This document shows, piece by piece, positions 1 through 9,816 of a stretch of DNA of 64,000 nt. Below the pieces are notes generated by a model, which ran no database searches, was not told the origin of the DNA, and saw only the letters and a program-made list of their open reading frames with translations. The stretch is from the NCBI RefSeq assembly GCF_016899755.1, contig NZ_JACJJC010000001.1, forward strand, positions 237,873 to 301,872, written 5' to 3'. Both the position numbers and the translations under genes were made by a program. Source of the DNA: Sutterella massiliensis. Lineage in GTDB: Bacteria > Pseudomonadota > Gammaproteobacteria > Burkholderiales > Burkholderiaceae_F. Each line of letters starts with the position of its first letter. The first letter of the stretch is position 1.

Positions 1-999
1 ACGATCATCAACCAGAAGGGCAAGGACCTCATCTGCGTCTACGTCGCGATCGGTCAGAAGGCTTCGACGATCGCCAACGTCGTCAGCAAGCTCGAAGAGC
101 ACGGCGCCATGGACTACACCATCGTCGTTGCCGCTACGGCTTCCGAATCGGCTGCTATGCAGTACATTGCTCCGTATGCTGGCGCCACGATGGGCGAATA
201 CTTCCGTGACCGCGGTCAGGACTCCCTGATCGTCTACGACGACTTGACCAAGCAGGCTTGGGCCTATCGCCAGATCTCGCTGCTGCTGCGTCGTCCGCCG
301 GGACGTGAAGCCTACCCGGGCGACGTTTTCTACCTGCACAGCCGCCTGCTCGAACGTGCGGCTCGCGTGAATGCGACATACGTCGAACGCTTTACCAACG
401 GCGAAGTGAAGGGCAAGACCGGTTCGATGACCGCCCTGCCGATCATCGAAACGCAGGCCGGCGACGTGACGGCTTTCGTTCCGACGAACGTCATTTCGAT
501 TACCGACGGTCAGATCTTCCTTGAAACCGACCTGTTTAATGCCGGTATCCGTCCGGCCATCAACCCGGGTATTTCGGTTTCTCGCGTGGGCGGTGCCGCT
601 CAGACGAAGATCATCAAGAAGCTCGGCGGCGGTGTCCGTCTGGCGCTTGCTCAGTACCGCGCCCTGGCTGCCTTCGCACAGTTCGCTTCCGACCTTGACG
701 AAGTGACCCGCAAGCAGCTCGAACGCGGCCGCATGGTTACCGAACTGATGAAGCAGCCGCAGTATCAGCCGCTTCAGGTTTGGGAAGAAGCGCTCGTTCT
801 TTATGCCGTCAACAACGGCTACTACGACGACGTGAAGGTTGGCGACGCGATGCGTGTCGAACGCGCCATGCGCGACTACATGCAGACGCATTACGCCGAA
901 CTCGTCAACGAAATCGAAACGAAGAAGGCTCTTGACAAGGATATTGAATCCGCGCTCAAGGCTGCTATCGAAGACTTCAAGAAGAACGGCGCTGTCTAA
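1..999 (+). CDS. atpA: ATP synthase F1 subunit alpha, 3' part
   Basis: Alpha subunit of the F1 ATPase head, partner of beta in the catalytic hexamer on the cytoplasmic side of the inner membrane. The frame is open from base 1, so the N-terminal third, including the P-loop, lies outside the window; about 332 of roughly 510 residues remain. The visible part has the nucleotide-binding-fold stretch [20 protein letters not shown], the [12 protein letters not shown] region and the [17 protein letters not shown] motif typical of alpha subunits, followed by the helical C-terminal domain. atpG begins 29 bases downstream, so this is the standard atpA-G-D-C operon order. Identification is secure. Confidence 0.98.
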   Translation, partial: TIINQKGKDLICVYVAIGQKASTIANVVSKLEEHGAMDYTIVVAATASESAAMQYIAPYAGATMGEYFRDRGQDSLIVYDDLTKQAWAYRQISLLLRRPPGREAYPGDVFYLHSRLLERAARVNATYVERFTNGEVKGKTGSMTALPIIETQAGDVTAFVPTNVISITDGQIFLETDLFNAGIRPAINPGISVSRVGGAAQTKIIKKLGGGVRLALAQYRALAAFAQFASDLDEVTRKQLERGRMVTELMKQPQYQPLQVWEEALVLYAVNNGYYDDVKVGDAMRVERAMRDYMQTHYAELVNEIETKKALDKDIESALKAAIEDFKKNGAV

Positions 1000-1028
1000 G
1001 CGTCAAAAATCCAAGAGGACCCAATTCC

Positions 1029-1913
1029 ATGCCCAGTACAAAGGAAATTCGCGGCAAGATCAAGAGCGTGCAGAACACGCGAAAGATCACCAAGGCGATG
1101 GAGATGGTTGCGGCCTCGAAGATGCGCAAGGCTCAGGACCGGATGTTCCAGGCCCGTCCGTACGGCGACAAGATTCGAGTGATCAGCTCGCATCTCGCTC
1201 GTGCTAACGTGACCGACTACAAACATCCGTTCCTGGTCCAACACGAAGGCGCCAAGCGCGTCGGTCTCATTCTCGTTTCGACCGACAAGGGGCTTGCCGG
1301 CGCTCTTAATACCAATATCCAGCGCTTGATTCTTCAGCGAATCAAGACGTGGACCGAGCAGGGCATCGGTGTCGATGCCACTGCCATCGGTAATAAGGGC
1401 TACGGCTTCCTGCAGCGCCTCGGCGTGCCTGTCATCAGTCAGGTTACTCAGCTCGGCGATCGTCCGATCCTCGACAACCTGATCGGCGCCATCGCCGTTC
1501 AGATCGAAGCTTTCAAGGAAGGTAAGGTCGATGCCGTCTACTTGGCCTATTCGCGTTTCGTGAATGCCATGAAGCAGGAGCCTGTTGTCGAACAGCTCCT
1601 TCCGCTGACCGACGAACACCTGAGTGCAAACGAGCCGCAGCGCAAATACTCGTGGGATTACATCTACGAGCCCGACGCCAAAACCGTTCTCGACGAGCTT
1701 TTGAAGCGCTATGTCGAGGCTTTGATTTACCAGGCAGTTGCAGAAAACATGGCCTCCGAGCAGAGCGCTCGTATGGTGGCAATGAAGGCGGCTTCCGATA
1801 ACGCGAAGAAGCTCATTGACGAACTGCAGCTCGTCTACAACAAGACCCGCCAGGCTGGCATTACGACCGAACTGACTGAAATTGTCGGCGGTGCCGCGGC
1901 TGTGTCTTCTTAA
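1029..1913 (+). CDS. atpG: ATP synthase F1 subunit gamma
   Basis: Central rotor shaft of F1, linking proton flow through Fo to conformational change in the alpha-beta hexamer. The 294-residue length is normal for proteobacteria. The N-terminal helix carries the conserved [20 protein letters not shown] segment. The C-terminal helix has the conserved [10 protein letters not shown] and [20 protein letters not shown] signature. A GAGGAC ribosome-binding site precedes the ATG. It lies 29 bases after atpA and 33 before atpD, so it is surely co-transcribed. Confidence 0.98.
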   Translation: MPSTKEIRGKIKSVQNTRKITKAMEMVAASKMRKAQDRMFQARPYGDKIRVISSHLARANVTDYKHPFLVQHEGAKRVGLILVSTDKGLAGALNTNIQRLILQRIKTWTEQGIGVDATAIGNKGYGFLQRLGVPVISQVTQLGDRPILDNLIGAIAVQIEAFKEGKVDAVYLAYSRFVNAMKQEPVVEQLLPLTDEHLSANEPQRKYSWDYIYEPDAKTVLDELLKRYVEALIYQAVAENMASEQSARMVAMKAASDNAKKLIDELQLVYNKTRQAGITTELTEIVGGAAAVSS

Positions 1914-1937
1914 TCGAATTTAAAAATCGATAACTGA

Positions 1938-3350
<1,413 letters not shown>

Positions 3351-3417
3351 TGCTTGGGCTGGGCCGACTTGATTTTCGAGTCGGCCACGCAAGCGCCCGA
3401 CAAACGGAGCAACTCAT

Positions 3418-3837
3418 ATGGCTACCATTAAAGTCGACGTTGTCAGCGCCGAAGAGAATATTTTCTCTGGTGAGGCTGAGCTCGTCTCGCTGCCCGGTAC
3501 GTCTGGCGAATTGGGCATTATGCCTGGGCATCTGCCGGTCATTACCGGGATTCGTCCCGGCTTCGTGCGCATTCATCGCCCGGGGCAGGAAGAAGTCGAA
3601 CAGGTGTTCGTTGCAGGCGGCATCCTTGATGTTCAACCTGATGTTGTGACGGTTCTTGCCGATACGGCCATCCGAAGCAAGGATCTCGACGAACAGAAGG
3701 CCAAGGAAGCGCTTGCCGTTGCCGAAGAGGCTCGCAAGACTGCTACGGGCAATCTGGAAATCGCCAAGATCGAAGCCGAAATGGCTGCCTTGGCCGCAGA
3801 ACTCGCAGCAATTCGCAAGCTCAAGCTCAAGCGCTAA
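3418..3837 (+). CDS. atpC: ATP synthase F1 subunit epsilon
   Basis: Epsilon subunit, part of the central stalk and an intrinsic inhibitor of ATP hydrolysis. The 139 residues give an N-terminal beta-sandwich (residues about 1-85, with the conserved [20 protein letters not shown] stretch) and a C-terminal two-helix hairpin rich in Ala, Glu and Lys. A GGAG ribosome-binding site lies before the ATG. It is the last gene of the atp operon; a strong terminator follows within 30 bases. Confidence 0.97.
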   Translation: MATIKVDVVSAEENIFSGEAELVSLPGTSGELGIMPGHLPVITGIRPGFVRIHRPGQEEVEQVFVAGGILDVQPDVVTVLADTAIRSKDLDEQKAKEALAVAEEARKTATGNLEIAKIEAEMAALAAELAAIRKLKLKR

Positions 3838-3862
3838 GAGATCGGATTCTGACGATTCGCCG

Positions 3863-3901
3863 AAAGACGGAGTTTTCCCAGCGGAACTCCGTCTTTTTTT
3901 A
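3863..3901 (+). terminator. Rho-independent terminator of the atp operon
   Basis: A 12-bp perfect stem (AAAGACGGAGTT at 3863-3874 with AACTCCGTCTTT at 3885-3896), a 10-base loop, and an uninterrupted T-run. It separates the ATP synthase operon from the uspA-type gene. Confidence 0.93.
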
Positions 3902-4011
3902 TTCGTAGATCGGTTGCTCCTCGGCTCCGTGTCGATTCGAGGTACGATTATGGTGCAGGCCGCGCCGCTCTCGGGCGGTCTTTCAAGCCGATTAGGTTTA
4001 AGGAGATGTGC

Positions 4012-4416
4012 ATGGACGCTGTTAAGATCCTCGTAACTACAGACGGGTCTAATTTGAGCGACAAGGCTGTTGAAACGGCAATTGAGCTTGCTCGCCAGTT
4101 CGACGGGACGGTTATCGGCATGACCGCCGTGCTCGCTCCTCCGCCGGCAGCGGGCTTTGTTGCCGAAGATCAGCAGACCAAGGATCGCTTGGAGGCCATT
4201 TCGCGCAAGGCTGCGGAAAAGAATGTGCCTTGCGAGGTCGTTGCCGAACATGGCGACAGCGTCGCAAAAGCCATTCTCGAGTGCGCCGCCCGCTATGACG
4301 TGCGCTATATCGTCATGGCGAGCCGTGGTCTTGGCACGCTAGGCGCGCTGTTGCTCGGTAGCGAAACGCAGAAGGTGTTGAGTCTCGCCGATCGCCCGGT
4401 GCTCGTTGTGCGCTGA
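4012..4416 (+). CDS. Universal stress protein, UspA family
   Basis: Small cytoplasmic UspA-fold protein of 134 residues, probably ATP-binding and stress-linked; the exact role cannot be read from sequence. The N-terminal strand KILVTTDGSNLSDKA and the C-terminal RGLGTLGALLLGSETQKV followed by RPVLVV match the family. The ATP motif G-x2-G-x9-G-S is present except that its first glycine is alanine (ASRG...GS). I chose ATG 4012 over ATG 4006 because the AAGGAG at 4000-4005 abuts 4006 but is six bases from 4012. It stands alone between the atp terminator and a convergent DUF167 gene. Confidence 0.9.
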   Translation: MDAVKILVTTDGSNLSDKAVETAIELARQFDGTVIGMTAVLAPPPAAGFVAEDQQTKDRLEAISRKAAEKNVPCEVVAEHGDSVAKAILECAARYDVRYIVMASRGLGTLGALLLGSETQKVLSLADRPVLVVR

Positions 4417-4423
4417 CGACTCT

Positions 4424-4747
4424 TCAAGCTGCAAGATCCTTGATAGCGGCTAGAAGTTCGGTCTCGCTGAGACCGACAACTTCGAGCCGCTTTTCTCTGC
4501 TGCCTTCCCCAGCTGTTATCAGAAGCTGCGATTTTGACAGTCCCAAGGACTTGGCGAAGAACTTCACGAGTGCTGCGTTGGCTTTGCCGTCTACTGGTGG
4601 AGCTGACAGAACGACTTTGAGTCTTTCGCCGTGTTCTCCGACCACGGCCGTGCGCTTGGCATTGGGCTGAACGTGAAGCAGGAGTTGCAGTGTTCCTGTT
4701 TTGCTGATGACGAGCCAGCTCGGCGTCGGGGTTGCAGTGGGCGGCAT
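4424..4747 (-). CDS. DUF167 / YggU family protein
   Basis: Protein of 107 residues of the UPF0235 (YggU) family, whose biochemical role is not established. Diagnostic are LHVQPNAKRTAVVGEHGERL, the core APPVDGKANAALVKFFAKSL, and the GEGSREKRLEV turn. It converges with the uspA-type gene (8 bases between stops) and diverges from hemE, with about 30 bases between the two starts, so their promoters must overlap. Confidence 0.88.
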   Translation of the reverse strand: MPPTATPTPSWLVISKTGTLQLLLHVQPNAKRTAVVGEHGERLKVVLSAPPVDGKANAALVKFFAKSLGLSKSQLLITAGEGSREKRLEVVGLSETELLAAIKDLAA

Positions 4748-4776
4748 AAGTAACGATCAAAAACAATTCAGCGAGT

Positions 4777-5847
4777 ATGCTCATGAAACCAGTGAACGAT
4801 TGCTTCCTTCGCGCTCTTAAGCGCAAACCGACGGAATTTACGCCGGTATGGCTGATGCGTCAGGCCGGACGTTATCTGCCCGAATACTGCGAAACGCGTT
4901 CGCGTGCCGGTAGCTTCATGGGCCTGGCTCAGAATCCCGATTATGCGACAGAAGTGACGCTGCAGCCGATCGATCGCTACGGTCTTGATGCAGCGATTCT
5001 CTTCTCGGACATTCTCACTGTGCCCGACGCGATGGGGCTCGGGCTGAGCTTTGTTCAGGGTGAAGGGCCCGTATTTGCCAAACCCGTTCAGACGGAGGAA
5101 GCAGTCAATGCGCTTTATGTGCCCGATCCTAATGTGGAACTCGGTTACGTGATGGATGCGGTGAAGAGCATTCGTCGAGCTCTTGGCAACCGCGTTCCCT
5201 TGATCGGTTTTTCGGGCTCGCCCTTCACACTTGCTTGCTACATGATCGAGGGCCGAGGCAGTCGTGATTTTCGAACGGTCAAGACCATGATGTATCGCCG
5301 TCCCGATCTGCTCGAGCGCGTTCTTGACGTCAATGCCGAAGCCGTTGCTGCTTACCTCAATGCTCAGATTGCGGCAGGCGCACAGGCCGTGCAGATCTTC
5401 GATACGTGGGGCGGGATGCTCGCTGACGGTGACTTCCAGCGCTTCTCCCTGGCTTATACGATGAAGGTTCTCGCCAAGCTCGAGAAGGTCTCTGACGGTG
5501 AACCCGTTCCCTCCATCGTCTTCACAAAGGGCGGTGGTGAATGGCTCTCGGCAATTGCCAACAGCGGTTGCGACGCCGTCGGCTTGGATTGGTCCGTTAA
5601 CATCGCGCGTGCCCGTCGCGAAACGGCGGACCGTGTTGCATTGCAGGGCAACCTGGATCCGTACGTTCTCTTTGGTACGGAAGAAACGATTCGTCGCGAA
5701 GTGCGCCGTGTTCTTGACGGTTTTGGTCCAGTGAAGGACGGTGGCCATGTCTTCAATCTCGGACACGGCATCAACCAGTTCACGCCCGTTGAAAGTGTGC
5801 AGATTCTTGTTGACGAAGTGCACGAATATAGCCGCCGCTATCACTAA
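4777..5847 (+). CDS. hemE: Uroporphyrinogen decarboxylase
   Basis: Decarboxylates the four acetate side chains of uroporphyrinogen III to give coproporphyrinogen III in haem synthesis; cytoplasmic. About 356 residues, the family length. Signature 1 is [13 protein letters not shown] near residue 30. The catalytic-Asp segment is [16 protein letters not shown] and signature 2 lies in [16 protein letters not shown]. The C-terminal [16 protein letters not shown] is also canonical. ATG 4777 and ATG 4783 (giving MKPVNDCF) are both plausible starts, since the ribosome-binding site is weak. A terminator follows directly. Haem made here would serve the cytochromes encoded further along. Confidence 0.97.
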   Translation: MLMKPVNDCFLRALKRKPTEFTPVWLMRQAGRYLPEYCETRSRAGSFMGLAQNPDYATEVTLQPIDRYGLDAAILFSDILTVPDAMGLGLSFVQGEGPVFAKPVQTEEAVNALYVPDPNVELGYVMDAVKSIRRALGNRVPLIGFSGSPFTLACYMIEGRGSRDFRTVKTMMYRRPDLLERVLDVNAEAVAAYLNAQIAAGAQAVQIFDTWGGMLADGDFQRFSLAYTMKVLAKLEKVSDGEPVPSIVFTKGGGEWLSAIANSGCDAVGLDWSVNIARARRETADRVALQGNLDPYVLFGTEETIRREVRRVLDGFGPVKDGGHVFNLGHGINQFTPVESVQILVDEVHEYSRRYH

Positions 5848-5857
5848 GCGGCAAAGA

Positions 5858-5901
5858 CGAGTGCGCCCGCAATCATACTGATTCGGGGCACTCGCATTTT
5901 T
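5858..5901 (+). terminator. Terminator after hemE
   Basis: Stem CGAGTGC(G)CCCG at 5858-5869 pairs with CGGGGCACTCG at 5884-5894 with one bulged base, followed by CATTTTTCT. It ends hemE before the priA promoter region. Confidence 0.85.
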
Positions 5902-6049
5902 CTGGGTCTCGGTGAGGCAAGCCGAGGCCCTTTCTTTTCGGTACGCCAGTAGAACCGCTTCACCGCGTCTAGCTATTGCAAACATGCTATTTTCCGAGAC
6001 AAGCGGAAAGACGCAGAAATATATTTTCGGAGAGGAGGCGAGGGGCATC

Positions 6050-8071
6050 GTGCCAGAGGGCAACTTGTACGCGAAGGTCTTGGTCGACGTTCCTGGGCTC
6101 GGGCCGCTCGACTACAAAGTGCCTGATGACATGCTGGTTGCTGTCGGCGACCGCGTCACGGCGAATGTTCAGACTCGAAAGGTCGTGGGTGTCGTTGCAG
6201 CGCTTGAGAATGCAACAGACCTGCAGGGTAAACGCATCCGAAGTATTACGAGCGTACTGAACGATGTGCCGCCTCTGTCGGCAGAATGGCTTGCTCTCAC
6301 ACGATTTGCTTCGCTCTACTACCTTCGTGGCTGGGGTGAGGCCGCATTGAGCGCGCTTCCACTTTTTTTCAAGCGTCTACCGAAGAAAAATCATCGTGCG
6401 ATGCTTGAGAAGTTTCGCCGTAAAGGCATCGCACCATCGGTAGAGCGAAGTTCTACGCAGAGCAAACCTGTTCTGAACGCCGAGCAGATGGCTGCAGTCG
6501 ATGCAGTGGTCAGCGCCAAGGGCTTTGTTCCGTTTCTTTTGTTTGGTGTGACGGGTTCCGGCAAAACGGAAGTGTATCTGCACGTGATGGAAGAAGTTTT
6601 GCATCGCGATCCTGAAGCGCAGGTGTTGCTTCTCGTGCCCGAAATCAATCTCACACCGCAGCTTCAGGCGCGCGTCAAGGCGCGTTTCCCGCATGAGTAT
6701 GTGGCAGCCATGCATTCGGAATACTCCGATGGAGAGCGTGCTGCAGCGTGGCTTGCCGTGCACGAAGGGCGTGCTCGTATCCTCGTCGGTACTCGACTTT
6801 CCATTTTTTCGAGCTTTAAGAAACTCGCTCTGATTCTTGTCGATGAGGAACACGACCTTTCTTACAAGGCGGGGGACGGTTTGCGCTACTCCGCGCGCGA
6901 CCTTGCCGTTTGGCGCGCCGCAAAAAACAGCTGTCCTGTCGTGCTCGGTTCGGCCACGCCGTCGCTTGAAAGCTGGGCCAAGGCGCTCAAGAAAGAGTAC
7001 GTACTGCTTACTCTCACGCAGCGAGCGATGTCAAAGGCGAAGCTTCCTCAGATTGACCTTATAGATCCGAATCCCAAGGGTTCGGGCATGCTCGTTTCGC
7101 CCGAAGCCGAGGGTAGCATTCGCTCCGAGCTCGATGCCGGCAGGCAGGTACTTGTCTTCCTCAATAGGCGCGGCTACTCTCCGGTGCTGAGCTGTCCCTC
7201 CTGTGGTTGGGTAAGTGCCTGCATTCGGTGTTCGGCCTTCACTGTTTTTCATAAACGAGAAAAGGCCCTCATCTGTCACCACTGCGGCTGGCGTCGACCT
7301 GTGCCCGATGCGTGCCCTGTCTGCGGCAACGTCGACATCCTGCCGCGAGGAACGGGAACCGAACGGCTTGAGGAAGAGCTCGAGCGACTTTTTCCCGGGA
7401 AACGCATTTTGCGCATCGACCGCGACAGCACAAGCAAAAAGCATGAGGCCGAAAAAGCCTTTGCTCGTGTGCATGCGGGTGAAGTCGACATATTGGTCGG
7501 CACGCAAATGATTGCCAAGGGGCACGATTTTCAGAATGTCGGACTCGTTGTGATTCTCAACGCCGATACACAGCTGCTGAGCCCGGCCGCTCGGGCGCGG
7601 GAGCACCTTTTTTCGACGCTCATGCAAGTAGCCGGCCGCGCAGGGCGTGCGAACGGCAAGGGGCGCGTACTTATTCAAACCCGTTTCAAGGATGAACCGC
7701 TTTTTGAAGCTCTGCGGCTACAGGACTATCGGCGCTTTGCCAACGAAACGCTTGAGGAACGACGGGAAAACTTCAGCGTCCCCTTTGTTTACCAGGCACT
7801 CATTACAGCAGAATCCGATGCGCTTGCCAAAGCCGTTCTTTTCCTCGAGACTATCGCTCGCAGGGGGCGTGGCGTCGCTTCCGGGGAGGTTCGCGTATTC
7901 GATCCCGTACCGATGCCGCTTGTTCGTCTCATGAATCGCGAGCGCGCGCAACTTCTTGTCGAGGGTGACGAGCGCAAGACGTTGCATCGATTCCTTCGTG
8001 GATTGCTCGAAGGCGTCAAGTCGCCTTCTGACGTCGTTTGGCAGGTGGAAATCGATCCGACGGACGTTTGA
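6050..8071 (+). CDS. priA: Primosomal replication restart helicase PriA
   Basis: 3'-5' DNA helicase that reloads the replisome at stalled forks. The proposed GTG start at 6050 gives 673 residues and begins just before the N-terminal DNA-binding domain (LYAKVLVDVPGLGPLDYKVP); it has GAGGAGG/GAGGGG upstream. A longer in-frame start at 5912 or 5984 is possible but adds unconserved residues. The Walker A is FGVTGSGKTEVYL (Lys about 172) and the DEEHD box starts near residue 265. The zinc-binding region has four C-x2-C pairs (CPSC, CIRC, CHHC, CPVC). Helicase C-terminal motifs include VGTQMIAKGHDF and QVAGRAGRA. It is slightly short compared with E. coli PriA. Confidence 0.95.
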   Translation: MPEGNLYAKVLVDVPGLGPLDYKVPDDMLVAVGDRVTANVQTRKVVGVVAALENATDLQGKRIRSITSVLNDVPPLSAEWLALTRFASLYYLRGWGEAALSALPLFFKRLPKKNHRAMLEKFRRKGIAPSVERSSTQSKPVLNAEQMAAVDAVVSAKGFVPFLLFGVTGSGKTEVYLHVMEEVLHRDPEAQVLLLVPEINLTPQLQARVKARFPHEYVAAMHSEYSDGERAAAWLAVHEGRARILVGTRLSIFSSFKKLALILVDEEHDLSYKAGDGLRYSARDLAVWRAAKNSCPVVLGSATPSLESWAKALKKEYVLLTLTQRAMSKAKLPQIDLIDPNPKGSGMLVSPEAEGSIRSELDAGRQVLVFLNRRGYSPVLSCPSCGWVSACIRCSAFTVFHKREKALICHHCGWRRPVPDACPVCGNVDILPRGTGTERLEEELERLFPGKRILRIDRDSTSKKHEAEKAFARVHAGEVDILVGTQMIAKGHDFQNVGLVVILNADTQLLSPAARAREHLFSTLMQVAGRAGRANGKGRVLIQTRFKDEPLFEALRLQDYRRFANETLEERRENFSVPFVYQALITAESDALAKAVLFLETIARRGRGVASGEVRVFDPVPMPLVRLMNRERAQLLVEGDERKTLHRFLRGLLEGVKSPSDVVWQVEIDPTDV

Positions 8072-8089
8072 GGCAGACAGTCGCGTTTT

Positions 8090-8118
8090 TTGCAAATTCC
8101 GGAGCTGTCGCGTAGACT
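8090..8118 (+). promoter_or_regulatory. Promoter of tRNA-Arg
   Basis: A -35 box TTGCAA (8090-8095), a 17-base spacer and a -10 box TAGACT (8113-8118) lie 14 bases before the mature tRNA 5' end. Spacing and position fit a sigma-70 promoter. Confidence 0.7.
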
Positions 8119-8131
8119 ATTGAGCTCTATC

Positions 8132-8206
8132 CTCCACGTGGTGAAATGGATATCATGCGGCCCTCCGAAGGCCGCGTTACAGGTTCGATTCCTGTCGTGG
8201 GGACCA
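8132..8206 (+). tRNA. tRNA-Arg (anticodon CCG)
   Basis: 75 nt with encoded CCA. Acceptor CTCCACG pairs with CGTGGGG (one T-G wobble). The anticodon stem CGGCC/GGCCG encloses the loop CTCCGAA, giving anticodon CCG (codon CGG, Arg). The T-arm is ACAGG-TTCGATT-CCTGT. A promoter lies just upstream and a terminator just downstream, so it is a single-tRNA transcription unit. Confidence 0.93.
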
Positions 8207-8214
8207 AATACCCG

Positions 8215-8249
8215 TCCCGTACCGTTTTTCGGTGCGGGATTTTCTTTTT
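8215..8249 (+). terminator. Terminator after tRNA-Arg
   Basis: A 10-bp stem (TCCCGTACCG, 8215-8224, with CGGTGCGGGA, 8230-8239), a five-T loop and TTTTCTTTTT. The distal arm plus tail recurs exactly at 8471-8488. Confidence 0.92.
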
Positions 8250-8490
8250 ACGGGCCATCAATTTTCGATTGTCGGGGCGACAGGGTGAACGGGTTTAGCT
8301 GGTTGAATCAGGGAAAAAGGCGAATCGTGTATCATTCAGCGGCTTGAAAACCAGCTTTTGATACTCGCGGTTTCAGCCGGGATGAGGCGCCAGTGACGAG
8401 AGAGAGGCGCCTGCTCCGCCAGCAGGATGGACGGGCGATGCAGAAATCCGATCCCGTTCTGTAGTCGACAGTGCGGGATTTTCTTTTTTT
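8250..8490 (+). ncRNA. Candidate small RNA or attenuated leader
   Basis: No convincing reading frame here, but the last 150 bases can fold well. There is a helix between GGCTTGAAAACC (8341-) and GGTTTCAGCC (8370-8379), a GGCGCC/GGCGCC helix (8386-8391 with 8405-8410), a CTGCT/AGCAG hairpin near 8411-8425, and a terminator-like end. That end is CCCG-tt-CTGT / ACAG-tg-CGGG followed by ATTTTCTTTTTTTT (8453-8490). A poor TTGAAT...TATCAT promoter (21-base spacing) lies at 8303-8335. It matches none of the RNA families I can recall (4.5S, 6S, tmRNA, RNase P, common riboswitches). It could be a free sRNA or the attenuated leader of the DUF971-ubiE operon starting at 8525. Confidence 0.4.
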
Positions 8491-8524
8491 TGAAACGACT
8501 TCCAGGGAAGGAGGCTTCTCTCAA

Positions 8525-8941
8525 ATGAAGGTGCCTGTTGAGGTGCTCGTGCACGGCAAGCGCAAGGAGCTTGAGCTTGTCTATCAGGACGGCACGAATG
8601 TGCAGTTCCCGTTTGAGTTTCTGCGTGTTTTTTCGCCCTCAGCCGAAGTGCAGGGACACGCCCCTTCGGAAGCCATACTGCAGGTAGGGCTGCGCGACGT
8701 AGCACTCGTCGGCGTTGAACCTGTTGGACAGTATGCACTCAAGCTGATTTTTTCGGACGGACACGATACGGGTGTGTACAGTTGGGACTACTTTGAGGAT
8801 TTGGCGCGCACGAAAGCTGCAAGATGGGAGGCCTATCTCGCCGATCTCGCGGCTGCGGGCGCTTCGCGTGATCCGGACGATCCAGCAAACCGCCCTTTTT
8901 TGGAAAAAATGAAGCCGCAGCGAGGCTGCGCTCACAAGTGA
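8525..8941 (+). CDS. DUF971 (GBBH-like N-terminal domain) protein
   Basis: 138-residue protein with the DUF971 fold also found at the N-terminus of gamma-butyrobetaine hydroxylases; as a stand-alone it has no assigned reaction. The conserved ends are visible: the N-terminal strand (ELVYQDGTNVQFPFEFLRVFS) is followed by VGVEPVGQYALKLIFSDGHD and TGVYSWDYFEDLA. ATG 8525 has AAGGAGG at 8508-8514. It starts 35 bases after a terminator-like hairpin and is 15-25 bases ahead of ubiE, an order common in betaproteobacteria. Confidence 0.85.
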   Translation: MKVPVEVLVHGKRKELELVYQDGTNVQFPFEFLRVFSPSAEVQGHAPSEAILQVGLRDVALVGVEPVGQYALKLIFSDGHDTGVYSWDYFEDLARTKAARWEAYLADLAAAGASRDPDDPANRPFLEKMKPQRGCAHK

Positions 8942-8965
8942 GAATAACGGGCGGAGATGGCTCAA

Positions 8966-9751
8966 ATGGATAAGACGAGCAAGACGTCGGACGATTCGGC
9001 GAGGGTGGCCGGCTCTCAGCATCATCAGATCGATTTCGGCTACGAAATGATCGATGAGGAGAAAAAGGTCGAAAAAGTTCGCGAGGTTTTTGACAGCGTG
9101 GCACCGAAGTACGACCTGATGAACGATTTGCTCAGCTTCGGGACGCATCGTCTCTGGAAGAGGCGATGCATTAGCGAAGCGCGGGTTGAGAGGGGCATGA
9201 AAGTCCTCGACATTGCGAGCGGTACGGGGGATCTGGCGCTCGCACTCGCCGGACGCGCCGGACACGGCAACGTTGTGGCTTCGGACATCAACCACGAGAT
9301 GCTCGAAATCGGCGCCAAGCGCCTTGCTGCGGCGGGCACAGGGGCAGCGGTTGTCGAAGCCGATGCCGAACAGCTTCCCTTTGAAGACAATGTCTTTGAT
9401 GTGGTGACGGTTTCGTTCGGTATCCGCAACATGACGCACAAGGATCGGGCGTTGCGTGAAATGCTCCGTGTTCTTCGTCCCGGCGGGCGACTTCTCGTTC
9501 TTGAGTTTTCTCGCTGTCAGCGATGGTTAAAACCTTTTTACGATTTTTACTCTTTTGTCTTCATGCCTTGGGCTGGCTCCAAAATTGCCGGCGATGGCCC
9601 GTCCTACAGGTATTTGGCCGAATCCATCCGCATGCATCCAGATCAAAAGACGTTTGCCGGCATGATGTCCGAAGCCGGTTTTGCCGACGTGAAATGGCAC
9701 AATCTTACTTTCGGCATCTGCGCGCTGCATATCGGCACGAAGGCGAGCTGA
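8966..9751 (+). CDS. ubiE: Ubiquinone/menaquinone C-methyltransferase UbiE (MenG)
   Basis: SAM-dependent C-methylation of demethylmenaquinone and/or the benzoquinol intermediate in respiratory quinone synthesis. 261 residues. The family signature YDLMNDLLSFGTHRLWKR is present, as is SAM motif I VLDIASGTGDLALALAG and the second UbiE signature FGIRNMTHKDRALREM. I prefer ATG 8966 because the GGAG at 8953-8956 touches the alternative ATG 8957. It follows DUF971 and precedes the Tim44 gene. The ubiJ and ubiB genes that usually follow are absent, so a menaquinone role is likely. Confidence 0.95.
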   Translation: MDKTSKTSDDSARVAGSQHHQIDFGYEMIDEEKKVEKVREVFDSVAPKYDLMNDLLSFGTHRLWKRRCISEARVERGMKVLDIASGTGDLALALAGRAGHGNVVASDINHEMLEIGAKRLAAAGTGAAVVEADAEQLPFEDNVFDVVTVSFGIRNMTHKDRALREMLRVLRPGGRLLVLEFSRCQRWLKPFYDFYSFVFMPWAGSKIAGDGPSYRYLAESIRMHPDQKTFAGMMSEAGFADVKWHNLTFGICALHIGTKAS

Positions 9752-9816
9752 CGTTTCGCCAGGCAGACTGTTTGCCTCGCATTCGCGAGGTTGCCCTTTA
9801 TTTTTAGAGACCTGAA

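Noticed and set aside
8341..8460. A possible degenerate second tRNA gene or known riboswitch after tRNA-Arg
   Set aside because: No D-arm, T-arm or CCA end can be aligned, and no conserved core of TPP, cobalamin, SAM or glycine riboswitches is present.
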